A stretch of DNA of 64,000 bases from Aquimarina sp040786285 (GCF_040786285.1 NZ_JBFMKQ010000002.1:248001-312000); one strand, 5' to 3'. Shown: positions 1 to 9,665, counted from the stretch's first letter. The notes: generated from the sequence alone by a model not told the origin. Numbers and translations: made by a program.

Positions 1-1
1 G

Positions 2-211
2 CAACCTAAGGATATTGATGTTAAAGTAAGAGATGTGTATAATGATCAGTTTTTTAAAGATTACTTGGCTTTAGAGATACATCAAATAAATGATTTTCTG
101 TTTTTTGCCGAAGATAATGGATTAAATACCACATATTTTGAAACAGGTAAAGAACTCGATTTGCTGCAGTTTTTAGTAATTCAAAGCAAGTTATACCGCC
201 AGCGACAATAG
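2..211 (+). CDS. C-terminal end of a protein cut by the window edge
   Basis: An open frame runs from the first bases to a TAG stop at 209-211 and gives 69 residues of a soluble C-terminus ending YRQRQ. No start is visible, so this is the tail of a gene that begins outside the window. It lies about 140 bp upstream of the DUF6702 gene and the M1 peptidase on the same strand. In other flavobacteria that pair often follows a carboxypeptidase-regulatory-like domain protein; that assignment here is inference from context only. Confidence 0.6.
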   Translation, partial: QPKDIDVKVRDVYNDQFFKDYLALEIHQINDFLFFAEDNGLNTTYFETGKELDLLQFLVIQSKLYRQRQ

Positions 212-353
212 GTAAATTGTCATAATAGTAATACTAACCAAGGTGTATTTTTTGTTAGTGACTATTACGTACTACTTAAAATTAAAGTTTGGCACGATTT
301 TTTAATTCAAATCTTCAAAATTAGTTACTTTTAGCCTTTTACAATTTTGCAAG

Positions 354-860
354 ATGAAGAATTCATTACTACTATTTTTAATAGGATTGAGTATTACCTT
401 AAGTTCTTTTGTAACACATAAGTTTTATGTTAGTGTTACACAAGTTGACTACAATAAAGAAGAACAGTCCCTACAGATTATTTCTAGAATTTTTATAGAT
501 GATATAGAAGAAATTCTAAAAGAAAGATACGATAGTTCGATTATTCTTGACCCTACTAAAGAAGCTTCAGAAGTAGATGAGTTTATAAAGAAATATCTTA
601 CTCAGAAATTAGAATTTATAGTGAATAATGAAGAGGTTTCTTTTACTTTTATAGGAAAAGAATATGAGGATGATCTTATGATATGTTATTTAGAAATAGA
701 AAATATTACTTCCTTAGAAACCATACAAATTTCAAATCAAGTTTTAATGGATCTTTTTGAAGAACAACAAAACATCGTTCATGTCAAAAAAGAAAAACAG
801 CGTAAGAGCTTAATATTAGAAAAAGGTAGGGATAAAGGGATGTTAAAGTTTAGTGAATGA
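354..860 (+). CDS. DUF6702 family secreted protein
   Basis: A 168-residue protein of unknown function. The N-terminus has a signal peptide (hydrophobic residues 5-19), followed by the motif THKFYVSVTQVDYN and an acidic, beta-strand-rich body. This HxFxxS-type start followed by a region rich in IxRIFIDD matches my memory of the DUF6702 family, small periplasmic proteins usually encoded just before an M1 aminopeptidase, as here (64 bp upstream of the next start). The pairing suggests a shared envelope role, but nothing in the sequence defines it. The ATG was chosen because the signal peptide begins directly at it. Confidence 0.75.
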   Translation: MKNSLLLFLIGLSITLSSFVTHKFYVSVTQVDYNKEEQSLQIISRIFIDDIEEILKERYDSSIILDPTKEASEVDEFIKKYLTQKLEFIVNNEEVSFTFIGKEYEDDLMICYLEIENITSLETIQISNQVLMDLFEEQQNIVHVKKEKQRKSLILEKGRDKGMLKFSE

Positions 861-924
861 AACGCAAAACTTTTAAAAAACGACTATTTTGCAAATTATT
901 TTCAATTAACTCAAAATTACTCAA

Positions 925-3240
925 ATGAAAAACATATTTCTAGTTCTACTGGCTGGTTTTTTAATGTCGGGAACTGTTGCATATGCTCAAAATCAGGATA
1001 CTTCTGAAAAAGCACGTGAACTGGGGCACACCAACCAAAATAAATTTAAGCAAATGTACGATGAGTTTGCTACTCCGAATATGTATAGAACAGCTTCAGG
1101 GGCTCCGGGATCTGCATATTATCAGCAGCAAGCAGATTATAAGATGGATATAGAGCTTGATGATAAAAATAAAAAGATTACAGGGAAAGAAACAATAACC
1201 TATACTAATAATTCTCCTGATCATTTAGAGTTTCTTTGGGTGCAATTGGATCAAAATATGCGTGCCAAGGATTCTAAAACTCCGCTTATTCAAGGAAGCG
1301 GTGTAGACCTTGCAAATACACCAAAAGGTTTCTTAACCAAATATCTTTCAGAACCGTTTGATGGTGGTTTTAATATCACTGCGGTGAAAGATGTTGCCGG
1401 GAAACCATTAAAACATACGATCAACAGGACTATGATGAGAGTTGAGATGCCTAAGGACTTAGCACCTGGTGGTAAATTCGTATTCTCGATTGATTGGTGG
1501 TATAATATAAATGATCACGTAAATGGTCGTGGTAGATCTGGTTATGAAGAGTTCGAAGATGGTAATAGAGCCTATGTTATTGCTCAGTTTTATCCTCGTA
1601 TGGCAGTATACAACGATGTAGAAGGGTGGCAGAACCATCAATTTTGGGGGCGTGGAGAGTTTGCCTTACCGTTTGGAGATTTTGAAGTAAATATTACAGT
1701 TCCTGCTGATCATATTTTAGATGGAACAGGTGTACTTGTAAACAGGAAAGAAGTGTTTACTAAAGAGATGATGAGTCGTTATGAGAAAGCTAAAAAATCA
1801 TATGATAATCCGGTTATTGTGGTAACACAAGAAGATGCAGATAAAGCTTCTCAATCGTTCTCTAACAATAAAAAAACCTGGAAACTAAAAGCCGAAAATG
1901 TTCGTGATTTTGGATTTGCTACCTCTAGACGATTCATTTGGGATATGATGGCTGTTAAGATAGGAAACAGAGATGTCATGGCCGTATCCATGTATCCTAA
2001 AGAAGGAAACCCTCTTTGGGAAGATTGGTCGACAAAAGCGGTTGCCAGTACTTTAAAATCTTACAGTAGAATGACTTTTGATTATCCTTATCATAAAGCT
2101 ATTTCTGTACACGCAAAAAATCAAGGAATGGAATATCCTATGATTTGCTGGAATTATGGTAGGCCAAATCCAGATGGATCGTATTCAGATAGAGTTAAAT
2201 ATGGTATGATGAGTGTTATCATTCACGAAGTGGGGCATAACTTTTTTCCGATGATCGTTAATAGTGATGAACGCCAATGGACATGGATGGATGAAGGTCT
2301 TAATACTTTTGTTCAATATGTAGCCGAGCAGGATTTTGGAGAATGGTACCCAGCTGCATTAGGTAAAGATAAAAAATACCCATCTCGTCGTGGACCCGCA
2401 GAAAAAATTGTACCCTACATGAGCGGAAACCAAAACCGCCTGTCTCCTATAATGACCCAGTCTAATAATATTCATCAGTTTGGGCCTAATGCATATGCAA
2501 AACCTGCGACGGGTTTAAATATCCTTAGAGAAACTGTGATGGGTAGAGAGCTTTTTGATTACGCATTTAGAACCTATTCGCAACGATGGATGTTTAAACA
2601 CCCAACACCAGAAGATTTCTTTAGAACTATGGAAGATGCTTCGGCTGTAGATTTAGATTGGTTCTGGAGAGGTTGGTTTTACACAACAGATTATACAGAT
2701 ATTGGGGTTAGTAAAGTGAAGAAATTTGTTGTTTCAAAAATCCCTACGCTAGAATCACAGCAATATGCGGCCAATGATAGAAGATTAAGATTTGCAAACC
2801 CTGCAGATTTAGTGGTCATGGTAGAAGAGGGAAGTGATGATTATACAAGAATTAAAGGAAACGATGGGATTATTGAAGATCCAACGACATTAAAAGAGTA
2901 CTTATTGGATAACTTTTCTGCCGATGAGCGAGCAAGACTAAAAAACCCTAAATTCTTTTATGAAATTACATTTGAAAAGCCCGGAGGACTAGTAATGCCT
3001 TTGATAGTGCAATATACTTATGAGGATGGTACTTCTGAAACAATTACATATCCAGCCGAAATCTGGCGTAAAAATGATAGTACAGTAAAGAAGGCTATGG
3101 CTTCAGAAAAAGCAATTTCAAAAATAGTGGTAGATCCCAACCAGGAAACAGCAGATATTGATACATCAAATAATAGTTGGCCGAAACGAAAAAAACTTGG
3201 AAAATTTAAAGAATTCAAAGATAAAGTTAAAGGTCAATAG
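925..3240 (+). CDS. M1 family zinc metallopeptidase
   Basis: A 771-residue secreted aminopeptidase-like enzyme with a signal peptide at residues 1-22 (cleavage after AYA). The zinc site is explicit: HEVGH at residues 434-438 and the third ligand Glu457 in WMDEG, giving the classic HExxH-X18-E spacing of clan MA, family M1. The usual GxMEN substrate motif appears as GMEYP just upstream. The C-terminal ~200 residues form a non-catalytic domain. It is preceded by the DUF6702 gene and followed by a strong stem-loop terminator, so the two probably form one unit. It likely trims peptides in the periplasm. Confidence 0.93.
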   Translation: MKNIFLVLLAGFLMSGTVAYAQNQDTSEKARELGHTNQNKFKQMYDEFATPNMYRTASGAPGSAYYQQQADYKMDIELDDKNKKITGKETITYTNNSPDHLEFLWVQLDQNMRAKDSKTPLIQGSGVDLANTPKGFLTKYLSEPFDGGFNITAVKDVAGKPLKHTINRTMMRVEMPKDLAPGGKFVFSIDWWYNINDHVNGRGRSGYEEFEDGNRAYVIAQFYPRMAVYNDVEGWQNHQFWGRGEFALPFGDFEVNITVPADHILDGTGVLVNRKEVFTKEMMSRYEKAKKSYDNPVIVVTQEDADKASQSFSNNKKTWKLKAENVRDFGFATSRRFIWDMMAVKIGNRDVMAVSMYPKEGNPLWEDWSTKAVASTLKSYSRMTFDYPYHKAISVHAKNQGMEYPMICWNYGRPNPDGSYSDRVKYGMMSVIIHEVGHNFFPMIVNSDERQWTWMDEGLNTFVQYVAEQDFGEWYPAALGKDKKYPSRRGPAEKIVPYMSGNQNRLSPIMTQSNNIHQFGPNAYAKPATGLNILRETVMGRELFDYAFRTYSQRWMFKHPTPEDFFRTMEDASAVDLDWFWRGWFYTTDYTDIGVSKVKKFVVSKIPTLESQQYAANDRRLRFANPADLVVMVEEGSDDYTRIKGNDGIIEDPTTLKEYLLDNFSADERARLKNPKFFYEITFEKPGGLVMPLIVQYTYEDGTSETITYPAEIWRKNDSTVKKAMASEKAISKIVVDPNQETADIDTSNNSWPKRKKLGKFKEFKDKVKGQ

Positions 3241-3264
3241 TTAAATATTAAAGTTTTTATAAAT

Positions 3265-3302
3265 AAAGCCATCCTGATTGCATTAGGATGGCTTTTGTTT
3301 TA
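3265..3302 (+). terminator. Rho-independent terminator after the M1 peptidase gene
   Basis: Inverted repeat AAGCCATCCT / AGGATGGCTT with an 8-9-nt loop, followed by TTTTGTTTT. It starts 25 bp after the peptidase stop codon. Confidence 0.85.
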
Positions 3303-3328
3303 ACGATATTCTATATATTTGCACTATT

Positions 3329-3622
3329 ATGATTACACTGCCTTTATTTATTAGTGGAACAGAGATCACTTTCATCGTTTTTATACTGGTGATGGTTTTT
3401 GGGGCTGATAAAATCCCAGAGATTGCTCGCGGTTTGGGTAAAGGCATGCGAATTGTTAAAGATGCTACTAATGATATCAAAACTGAAATCACTAAAAGCG
3501 CAGAAAAGCACGGTATAGATACAGATATACCGACTTCGATTACTTCAGATATTAAAAAAGAGATTGATCAGGTCAAAGAGGATATCAGTGACATTACGGG
3601 CCCTGTAAAACGAAATCTATAA
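3329..3622 (+). CDS. tatA: Twin-arginine translocase TatA/TatE family subunit
   Basis: A 97-residue protein with the TatA layout: a short N-terminus, one membrane helix (about residues 5-22), the conserved hinge FGADKIPEIARGLGKG, then an amphipathic helix and a charged, coiled tail. TatA oligomers form the conduit that exports folded proteins with RR signal peptides, together with TatC. No tatC is adjacent, as is common in Bacteroidota where tatA genes are scattered. The gene starts 27 bp after the terminator of the M1 gene, so it has its own promoter region in a very short gap. Confidence 0.9.
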   Translation: MITLPLFISGTEITFIVFILVMVFGADKIPEIARGLGKGMRIVKDATNDIKTEITKSAEKHGIDTDIPTSITSDIKKEIDQVKEDISDITGPVKRNL

Positions 3623-3958
3623 ATCTTTCTGTTTTTTTAATAATATTCAATTTTACCATACTTATTTTTAGTAATCATTAAAAATTTATCATTTTTTTTA
3701 ATGATTATTATACGTATTCTTACTTTTCTATTAAATCTCGATGTTTACTAGGGTTTTAGGGAAATTTCAACCTAAAATCTAATGCTGTGCAAGCATAGTA
3801 TTTCTAATTTTATTAACATTATCATAATAAATAGCTGTAATATTTAGCAAATATTTAATATATTAGCCATGAAATTAACTAAATGATAATTATTCTACGT
3901 CCCAGGAATTTTTCATTTAATAGGTTTTTATACACAAACTCGTAAATCTTATTTTAAA
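3623..3958. other. Gene-free AT-rich spacer
   Basis: This 336-bp gap has no convincing open frame on either strand. It is strongly AT-rich and must hold the promoter of the downstream subtilase gene. No clear hairpin or repeat copy was recognised. Confidence 0.6.
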
Positions 3959-5428
3959 ATGAAAAAAATTGCACTTTTCGCTTTCGGGCTTTTTCTTGTA
4001 TTCTCTTGTTCAAAAGATGATCCAAATGAAACTATTGATCTAAACTCAGATTTTTCTGAATCACAAAAATTACTATCCAAAAAAGAAATTAACAATTATA
4101 TCGAAAGCCAATTAAGGGAGCATGGAGATGTTATCTGGCAAAATGCTTCAGATAAAATGTTGTTTAGTGCAGTGATGCACGGAGGGGGGATTTTAAGTGT
4201 TGGTTTTGGTAAAGAAGGAGAGAGTTTTTCTATACAAAAGTCATCTAGATTAATAGATGCAAAAAAAAATATATTAAATATTGTTAGATCCTCTGAAGAT
4301 ATATCAAAGTCAGATGGAGTGGTTTATGATTATGATGTGCTTAATGCAATGGATGTTCAAATTACGGATATAGAAACCATAAAAGCATTAAAATCGGCTG
4401 ACCAAATTCGTTATCTCGATCCTATAGGATATGAATCTTTTTTATTTAATGATAATGAGATACAACCAAAATCTTTTGGTTGTGATAGAGGAGGTATCAC
4501 CATTAACAGCCAGGATTATCGAGTGATATCACCAAATGCTTGGTTACCTTGGAATTTTGATATTCATAAAGTCCCTCAAGCCTGGAATTACAGTACTGGT
4601 ATGGGAATCACTGTAGGTTTAATTGATACAGGAATATCTTCTAGTCAAAATCTATTAGGTAGTGGGTTTAATGATGGATTTTCTGCAGGAAGAACTGTAG
4701 AAAGATTTGGCACCTTTGATGGCTCAAATAGTGATCAATGTGGTCATGGTACATCTATGGCTTCAGCAATAGGTTCACCGCGTAATGACGATGGTATGCC
4801 GGTAGGGGTAGCCTATAATTCTAACCTTGTAGCTTACAGAGGAACTGGTGATGTATTGTTAGAAAGTTCTAGAGAGCGTAGAGGAGTAAGTAATGCACTA
4901 AGACAACTTGGTGATAGGGGTGATGTACGTATAATTTCTATGTCTATAGGATATTTATGGTCCATTGGTAGTATTAAAGATGCGGTACGATACGCACATA
5001 GCAGAGGGAAATTAATTATAGCCGCAGGCGGAACATCAACAGGCTTTACCAGCTGGTACCCTGTTATTTTTCCTGCAAGTATGTCTGAAACTGTTGCGGT
5101 TACAGGAATCAAAGATAATGGGTATAATCGATGTAATAACTGTCATAGTGGTAGACAAATTGATTTCACCATTGTGATGCAAAGATCATCCAATAATAGT
5201 AGAACAGTTCCTGTAATAGGATTTAATACAAATAATAGAAATGTAGTAGGAGGATCATCTGTGGCTACAGCAACTACCGCTGGAATTGCAGCGTTAGTAT
5301 GGGCACGTAATCCTAATATGAATAGAGATCAAGTGTTGGATAAATTAAAAAGAGCAGGAGAATTTTATCCTAATCGAAATAGGAAATTTGGCTATGGTAA
5401 TATTGATGCGCTTAAAGCGGTACAATAG
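3959..5428 (+). CDS. S8 family (subtilisin-like) serine peptidase, lipoprotein
   Basis: A 489-residue protein with a lipobox ending at Cys17 (VFSCSKDD), so it is probably anchored in the envelope. After a ~190-residue pro-region comes the S8 fold: Asp223 in LIDTGI, His263 in CGHGTSMA, and Ser434 in GGSSVATA. The serine motif differs from the usual GTSMAxP: Thr is Ser, Met is Val and the proline is absent. Activity is still plausible because the triad is intact. The gene stands alone, followed by a terminator shared with the converging methyltransferase gene. Confidence 0.9.
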   Translation: MKKIALFAFGLFLVFSCSKDDPNETIDLNSDFSESQKLLSKKEINNYIESQLREHGDVIWQNASDKMLFSAVMHGGGILSVGFGKEGESFSIQKSSRLIDAKKNILNIVRSSEDISKSDGVVYDYDVLNAMDVQITDIETIKALKSADQIRYLDPIGYESFLFNDNEIQPKSFGCDRGGITINSQDYRVISPNAWLPWNFDIHKVPQAWNYSTGMGITVGLIDTGISSSQNLLGSGFNDGFSAGRTVERFGTFDGSNSDQCGHGTSMASAIGSPRNDDGMPVGVAYNSNLVAYRGTGDVLLESSRERRGVSNALRQLGDRGDVRIISMSIGYLWSIGSIKDAVRYAHSRGKLIIAAGGTSTGFTSWYPVIFPASMSETVAVTGIKDNGYNRCNNCHSGRQIDFTIVMQRSSNNSRTVPVIGFNTNNRNVVGGSSVATATTAGIAALVWARNPNMNRDQVLDKLKRAGEFYPNRNRKFGYGNIDALKAVQ

Positions 5429-5450
5429 GTCTTATTTGTAATTGCAAAAC

Positions 5451-5486
5451 AAAAAAGGAACTTTTAAAAGTTCCTTTTTTTATTTT
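5451..5486. terminator. Bidirectional terminator between convergent genes
   Basis: The stem AAAAAGGAAC / GTTCCTTTTT with a short loop is flanked by A-runs and T-runs, so it can serve both the subtilase gene on + and the O-methyltransferase gene on -, whose stop codon it touches. Confidence 0.8.
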
Positions 5487-6126
5487 ATAGAACCCTGCTA
5501 ATGGTTAACCCATCTCGTATAGGTAGTAAGACTGTTTCTATTCTTTTATCTTCAACCAAAAGCTTATTATACTCTAGAAGCGCTTTTGTAGATAAATCTT
5601 CTTCTGTAACTTGCTCAATTACCTTTCCACTCCATAATACATTATCGGTAAGAATTACTCCTCCGGTATTCATTTTATCAATGATTAATTCAAAATATTT
5701 TGGATAATTTGGTTTATCTGCATCAATAAATACTAAATCAAATTGTACATCCAGGTTGGGTATAATTTGGGCGGCATCACCAATATGTTGATGAATTTGT
5801 TTCCCATAAGGAGAAAGATCGAAATATTTCCTCTGAAATGTTTCTAACTCTTCATTAATATCGATAGTGTGCAATTTGCCATCTTTTTGCATCCCTTCGG
5901 CTATACATAACGCAGAATAACCAGTATATGTACCTATTTCCAGAATACTCTTTGGACGAATAAGCTTAGATAACATACTTAAAACACGTCCTTGATAAGG
6001 ACCACTTAGCATACGCGGCTGTAAGATTTTTTGATAGGTCTCTCTGGTTAATTGTTGTAGTAATTCGGGTTCTTGTTGCGTATGTTTTACTACATAGTTG
6101 TCTAACTCTTCAGGAATGAAATGCAT
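5485..6126 (-). CDS. Class I SAM-dependent O-methyltransferase
   Basis: A 213-residue cytoplasmic enzyme of the caffeoyl-CoA/catechol O-methyltransferase type. It shows SAM motif I ILEIGTYTGYSA (61-72), the acidic residue in IDINEE (89-94) and the metal-binding motif VFIDADKPNYPKYF (132-145). Length is typical for the family. It transfers methyl groups to catechol-like substrates in a Mg-dependent way; the substrate cannot be read from sequence. It is divergent from kynureninase, separated by 93 bp. A link to aromatic amino-acid catabolism is possible but only inferred. Confidence 0.88.
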   Translation of the reverse strand: MHFIPEELDNYVVKHTQQEPELLQQLTRETYQKILQPRMLSGPYQGRVLSMLSKLIRPKSILEIGTYTGYSALCIAEGMQKDGKLHTIDINEELETFQRKYFDLSPYGKQIHQHIGDAAQIIPNLDVQFDLVFIDADKPNYPKYFELIIDKMNTGGVILTDNVLWSGKVIEQVTEEDLSTKALLEYNKLLVEDKRIETVLLPIRDGLTISRVL

Positions 6127-6195
6127 ATTGCTAATTTTTCTGCAAAGCTAAAAAACTTTGTATATAAGATATTCTTTTCTATCATTTCTAATCTG

Positions 6196-6203
6196 TATTT
6201 TTG
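6196..6203 (+). promoter_or_regulatory. Bacteroidota -7 promoter box of kynU
   Basis: TATTTTTG matches the TAnnTTTG box of the Bacteroidota primary sigma factor and lies 17 bp before the kynureninase ATG. No convincing -33 TTTG is seen at the usual spacing, so the call rests on the -7 box. Confidence 0.45.
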
Positions 6204-6219
6204 AATCAAAACACCAGGA

Positions 6220-7515
6220 ATGCAGTTCAAGAATACTAGAGAATTTGCTCAAAAATTAGATCAGCAAGATATATTAAGGACATATAGAGATCAATTTATT
6301 TTCCCTAAAGTAAATGGGGAACAAGTCATATATTTTACAGGAAATTCACTTGGGCTTCAGCCTAAGAGTGCACAGAAATATGTTGATGAAGTAATGAATG
6401 ATTGGGCAGAATTGGCAGTAGAAGGCCACTTTTATGCAAAGAAACCTTGGTGGGATTATCATGAACGATTAGCACAACCTCTAAGCAAAATTGTTGGAGC
6501 AAAGCCTTCAGAAATTACGGTGATGAATACACTAACTGTAAATCTTCACCTCCTAATGGTATCTTTCTATAGACCCCAAGGTAAACGATATAAGATTATC
6601 TGCGAAGAGAAAGCTTTTCCTAGTGATCAATATATGCTACAAAGTCAGGTTCGTTTTCATGGTTACGACCCTAAAGATGCTATTGTAGAAATTAAAAAAC
6701 GTGAAGGAGAGCATAATTTTAGGATAGAAGATATTTTAGCAACCATTCAAGAAGTAGGAGAGGAGTGTGCGCTTCTACTGATTGGTGGTGTAAATTATTA
6801 CACCGGGCAGGTTTTTGATATGAAAACCATTACCAAAGCTGGACATGATGTTGGTGCTTTTGTAGGTTGGGACCTGGCTCATGGCGCAGGAAATATTAAA
6901 TTAAAATTACACGAATGGGATGTTGATTTTGCTTCTTGGTGTAGTTATAAGTATATGAATAGTGGGCCAGGAAATGCTTCTGGATGCTATGTTCATGAAC
7001 GATTTCATAATCAAAAAGATATCCCAAGATTCGAGGGCTGGTGGGGAACGAGCAGAGAAACCCGATTTCTTATGAAACCAGAATTCGAACCCATGCCCAA
7101 TGCAGATGCCTGGCAATTAAGTAATGCCCCGATTTTGGCTATGGCTCCTTATTTGGCATCTCTAGAATTATTTGATGAAGTAGGTATGGATGCGCTTATC
7201 GAAAAACGGAATCTTATCGTTTCTTATTTAGAGTTTGTACTTAAAGAAATAGATGCAGAAGTAGAAAGCACCTTCGAGATTATTACTCCTTCGAGTCCAG
7301 AAGAACGAGGAACCCAACTTTCGGTATTTTTACATGGCGAAGGAAGAAAATTATTCGAATATTTAATGAAAAAGGGCGTGATAACCGATTGGAGAGAACC
7401 TAATGTAATACGATTAGCACCCGCTCCATTTTATTGCTCTTTTGAAGATATGTATCAATTTGGACAAATTTTAAAGCAGGGAATCCTAGAAAAAGCAAAT
7501 CAACTGTCTAATTAG
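6220..7515 (+). CDS. kynU: Kynureninase
   Basis: A 431-residue PLP enzyme that cleaves kynurenine (and 3-hydroxykynurenine) to anthranilate (or 3-hydroxyanthranilate) and alanine. Family hallmarks are FTGNSLGLQP near residue 45, GWDLAHGAGN near 216, and the Schiff-base lysine Lys244 in SWCSYKYMNSGPG. Length is normal. Its 3' end overlaps the converging AraC gene by 8 bp. Kynurenine 3-monooxygenase, the preceding step, is encoded 50 kb away in this window, so the pathway is split here rather than held in one operon. Confidence 0.96.
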   Translation: MQFKNTREFAQKLDQQDILRTYRDQFIFPKVNGEQVIYFTGNSLGLQPKSAQKYVDEVMNDWAELAVEGHFYAKKPWWDYHERLAQPLSKIVGAKPSEITVMNTLTVNLHLLMVSFYRPQGKRYKIICEEKAFPSDQYMLQSQVRFHGYDPKDAIVEIKKREGEHNFRIEDILATIQEVGEECALLLIGGVNYYTGQVFDMKTITKAGHDVGAFVGWDLAHGAGNIKLKLHEWDVDFASWCSYKYMNSGPGNASGCYVHERFHNQKDIPRFEGWWGTSRETRFLMKPEFEPMPNADAWQLSNAPILAMAPYLASLELFDEVGMDALIEKRNLIVSYLEFVLKEIDAEVESTFEIITPSSPEERGTQLSVFLHGEGRKLFEYLMKKGVITDWREPNVIRLAPAPFYCSFEDMYQFGQILKQGILEKANQLSN

Positions 7516-8362
7516 ATACTTGATTACAATAGTTTGATGGTGAAATTCCCGAATATTTCTTGAACTGTTTAGAGAAATAAGAAGGATCATTAAATCCACA
7601 TCGGTACATCACTTCTGCAATGGTAAAATTATGATGTTCAAAATATTCTTGTGCTTTTTTTATCCTGAATTCGTTTAAAAAATCAATAAAACCCCTATTC
7701 GTTACGGTTTTAAACATTCTACAAAAAGAATTTGGAGTTAGCCCCAATTGCTTTGCAAGAGTTTCTGATCGAATCGGTTTATCATAATGATCATTAATAT
7801 ATTGAAATACCTTAGAGGTTCTCTCGAGCGAATGTTTATTAATGGCTAAAGAAAGTTTTCCTTTAAGTATTCCTCTTTGGTTTTTGGATATTGAAAGTTG
7901 ATACAAAATATCCATAAAATTGAGAAGCTTTTCTGTATTGTTTTGTTTTTGAAACTTTAAAAATAAGGGAGATAATTTTTTGTGAATTTCAGATGAAAAT
8001 ATAATTCCACTATGAGACTTCCTGATATACTTTTGAAGCGTTTCAAATTCAGGAAAACTGGTTAATTTATCACTTATAAAACTTTCAGGAAACTGAATAA
8101 CAACTTCGATATTGTTCTTAAACTGTTTGTTGCTAAAGGGCATGTGAGGGATGTTGGGACCCAGAAAAACTAATAGTCCATCAGCGTAGTTTTCAAAATG
8201 AGTATCGATTTGTATACTTCCTTGTCCACTCTTTATAAAAACAAGCTCATATTCTGGATGCAAGTGCCAGCTTACTATATCACATTGAGATTTATTAGTA
8301 TAACTTTCAATTTTCAATGATTTTGATTGGCCCAGATATATTTGTTCATAAGACACTTTCAT
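7508..8362 (-). CDS. AraC family transcriptional regulator
   Basis: A 284-residue regulator: an N-terminal cupin-like ligand domain (LHPEYELVFIKSGQGSI around residues 31-47) and a C-terminal double helix-turn-helix (about 180-280) with the AraC signature GFNDPSYFSKQFKKYSG. It is transcribed divergently from an MFS transporter gene. The 142-bp intergenic region contains a 21-bp-spaced direct repeat, the expected AraC operator form, so it probably controls the transporter and perhaps itself. Its stop overlaps the end of kynU, suggesting a possible role in kynurenine metabolism. Confidence 0.9.
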   Translation of the reverse strand: MKVSYEQIYLGQSKSLKIESYTNKSQCDIVSWHLHPEYELVFIKSGQGSIQIDTHFENYADGLLVFLGPNIPHMPFSNKQFKNNIEVVIQFPESFISDKLTSFPEFETLQKYIRKSHSGIIFSSEIHKKLSPLFLKFQKQNNTEKLLNFMDILYQLSISKNQRGILKGKLSLAINKHSLERTSKVFQYINDHYDKPIRSETLAKQLGLTPNSFCRMFKTVTNRGFIDFLNEFRIKKAQEYFEHHNFTIAEVMYRCGFNDPSYFSKQFKKYSGISPSNYCNQVSN

Positions 8363-8404
8363 GTAACAAAATTATCATTTTATTTATTCATATAACTTAT
8401 TATT

Positions 8405-8440
8405 GAATATTTTGTCTTAAAAATAGAATATTTTGTTTTA
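8405..8440 (+). promoter_or_regulatory. Putative AraC operator: direct repeat with 21-bp period
   Basis: Two copies of GAATATTTTGTnTTA at 8405-8419 and 8426-8440 differ at one position and are spaced exactly 21 bp (two helical turns). They sit between the divergent AraC and MFS genes, just upstream of the MFS -7 box. This is the geometry of AraC/XylS-type binding sites. Confidence 0.6.
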
Positions 8441-8462
8441 TGCTTAAGCATTTTTATGTGCT

Positions 8463-8470
8463 TAATTTTG
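8463..8470 (+). promoter_or_regulatory. -7 promoter box of the MFS gene
   Basis: TAATTTTG matches TAnnTTTG, 34 bp upstream of the MFS start codon and 22 bp downstream of the putative AraC repeat, fitting an activator-dependent promoter without a clear -33 box. Confidence 0.5.
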
Positions 8471-8504
8471 AGGTGGGAACAATAAAATACACAAACAATT
8501 TATA

Positions 8505-9665
8505 ATGAATTCACTACAATTGATTCTTACAAAGCTACGTTACTTTGGTCCAGCATGGGTATTTGCATCATTAAACATTATTGTGGGTACCTGGATACTT
8601 TATATCCCGCAGGTGAGGGCTAAATTAGAAATTGATGATGCGCAATTAGGCATTGCATTGTTTTGTTTTGCTTTGGGGACATTAGTAATGATCCCTTTAT
8701 CTTCTTCAATTATTGATAAAATAGGTGTTGGTAAAACAACTGTATTGGCTATTGTGATTTTCTCATTACTGTTTTTAATACCTCTGCTCATGTCCACCTA
8801 TCTTACCCTTTGTATTTCACTCTTTTTTGTTGGGTTATCTGGTTGCCTTACTGATATTTCTATGAATGCATTAGTTTCTGATATAGAGCAAGAGGATACA
8901 GTACATATAATGTCGGCATCTCATGGCTTTTTTAGTCTAGGTGGAGTAATTGGTGCCGGTATTGGTAGCTTAGTCATCACCTATTTTGAAGTTCCTATAC
9001 TACATATGTTATGTGCGGTCATTTTTGTTATACTTACCAATCTGATGATCTTCAGGGCATATTTTACAATCCAGGGTAGCAAATCTGAGAAAAAAGAAAA
9101 AGCGTATGACTTTAATCTTATACGACCTTTACTTGGATTAGCGATCATCGCGTTTTTGATTATGGGTAGTGAAGGCGCTATAGAACACTGGAGTAAACTG
9201 TATTTACAAGATATAGTAAATATTACTTCCGAGAAAATATCTGGTTTTGGATTTGTCGCATTCTCGGTCATGATGACCGTGGGTCGTTTTCTTGGCGATG
9301 AAATTAGTAAGAGATTCGGGTCATTATTAATTATCATTGGTGGATGTATACTTAGTATTCTGGGTTTTTCTGCAGTACTTGCTTCTCAATTAGTGATAAC
9401 CATTACCGGTTTTGGATTGGTTGGATTAGGTTTTTCTGTTATTATCCCAGAACTATTTAGATTAGCCGGAAAAACTGACGGTATTTCTTCGGCACAAGGA
9501 ATTTCTTTTGTAGCTGGTTTTGGGTATTTAGGGTTTTTGTTAAGTCCACCTCTTTTGGGTTTATTATCAAAAATAGATAGTTTACAACTTAGTTTTATAG
9601 CATTATTGGTGGCTGCCATCATAGCCATGATGATTACTTTTTTCTTAAAGAAAAGACAGGATTAG
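8505..9665 (+). CDS. MFS transporter
   Basis: A 386-residue inner-membrane protein with about 12 hydrophobic helices and no signal peptide, of the fucose-permease/YbjJ-like branch of the major facilitator superfamily. The GxxxxxGxxR-type loop between helices 2 and 3 appears as SSIIDKIGVGKTTVL, a relaxed form. The substrate is unknown. It is divergent from an AraC regulator with an operator-like repeat in front, so expression is probably inducible. The location beside kynU makes an aromatic or amino-acid-derived ligand conceivable, but that is inference. Confidence 0.88.
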   Translation: MNSLQLILTKLRYFGPAWVFASLNIIVGTWILYIPQVRAKLEIDDAQLGIALFCFALGTLVMIPLSSSIIDKIGVGKTTVLAIVIFSLLFLIPLLMSTYLTLCISLFFVGLSGCLTDISMNALVSDIEQEDTVHIMSASHGFFSLGGVIGAGIGSLVITYFEVPILHMLCAVIFVILTNLMIFRAYFTIQGSKSEKKEKAYDFNLIRPLLGLAIIAFLIMGSEGAIEHWSKLYLQDIVNITSEKISGFGFVAFSVMMTVGRFLGDEISKRFGSLLIIIGGCILSILGFSAVLASQLVITITGFGLVGLGFSVIIPELFRLAGKTDGISSAQGISFVAGFGYLGFLLSPPLLGLLSKIDSLQLSFIALLVAAIIAMMITFFLKKRQD

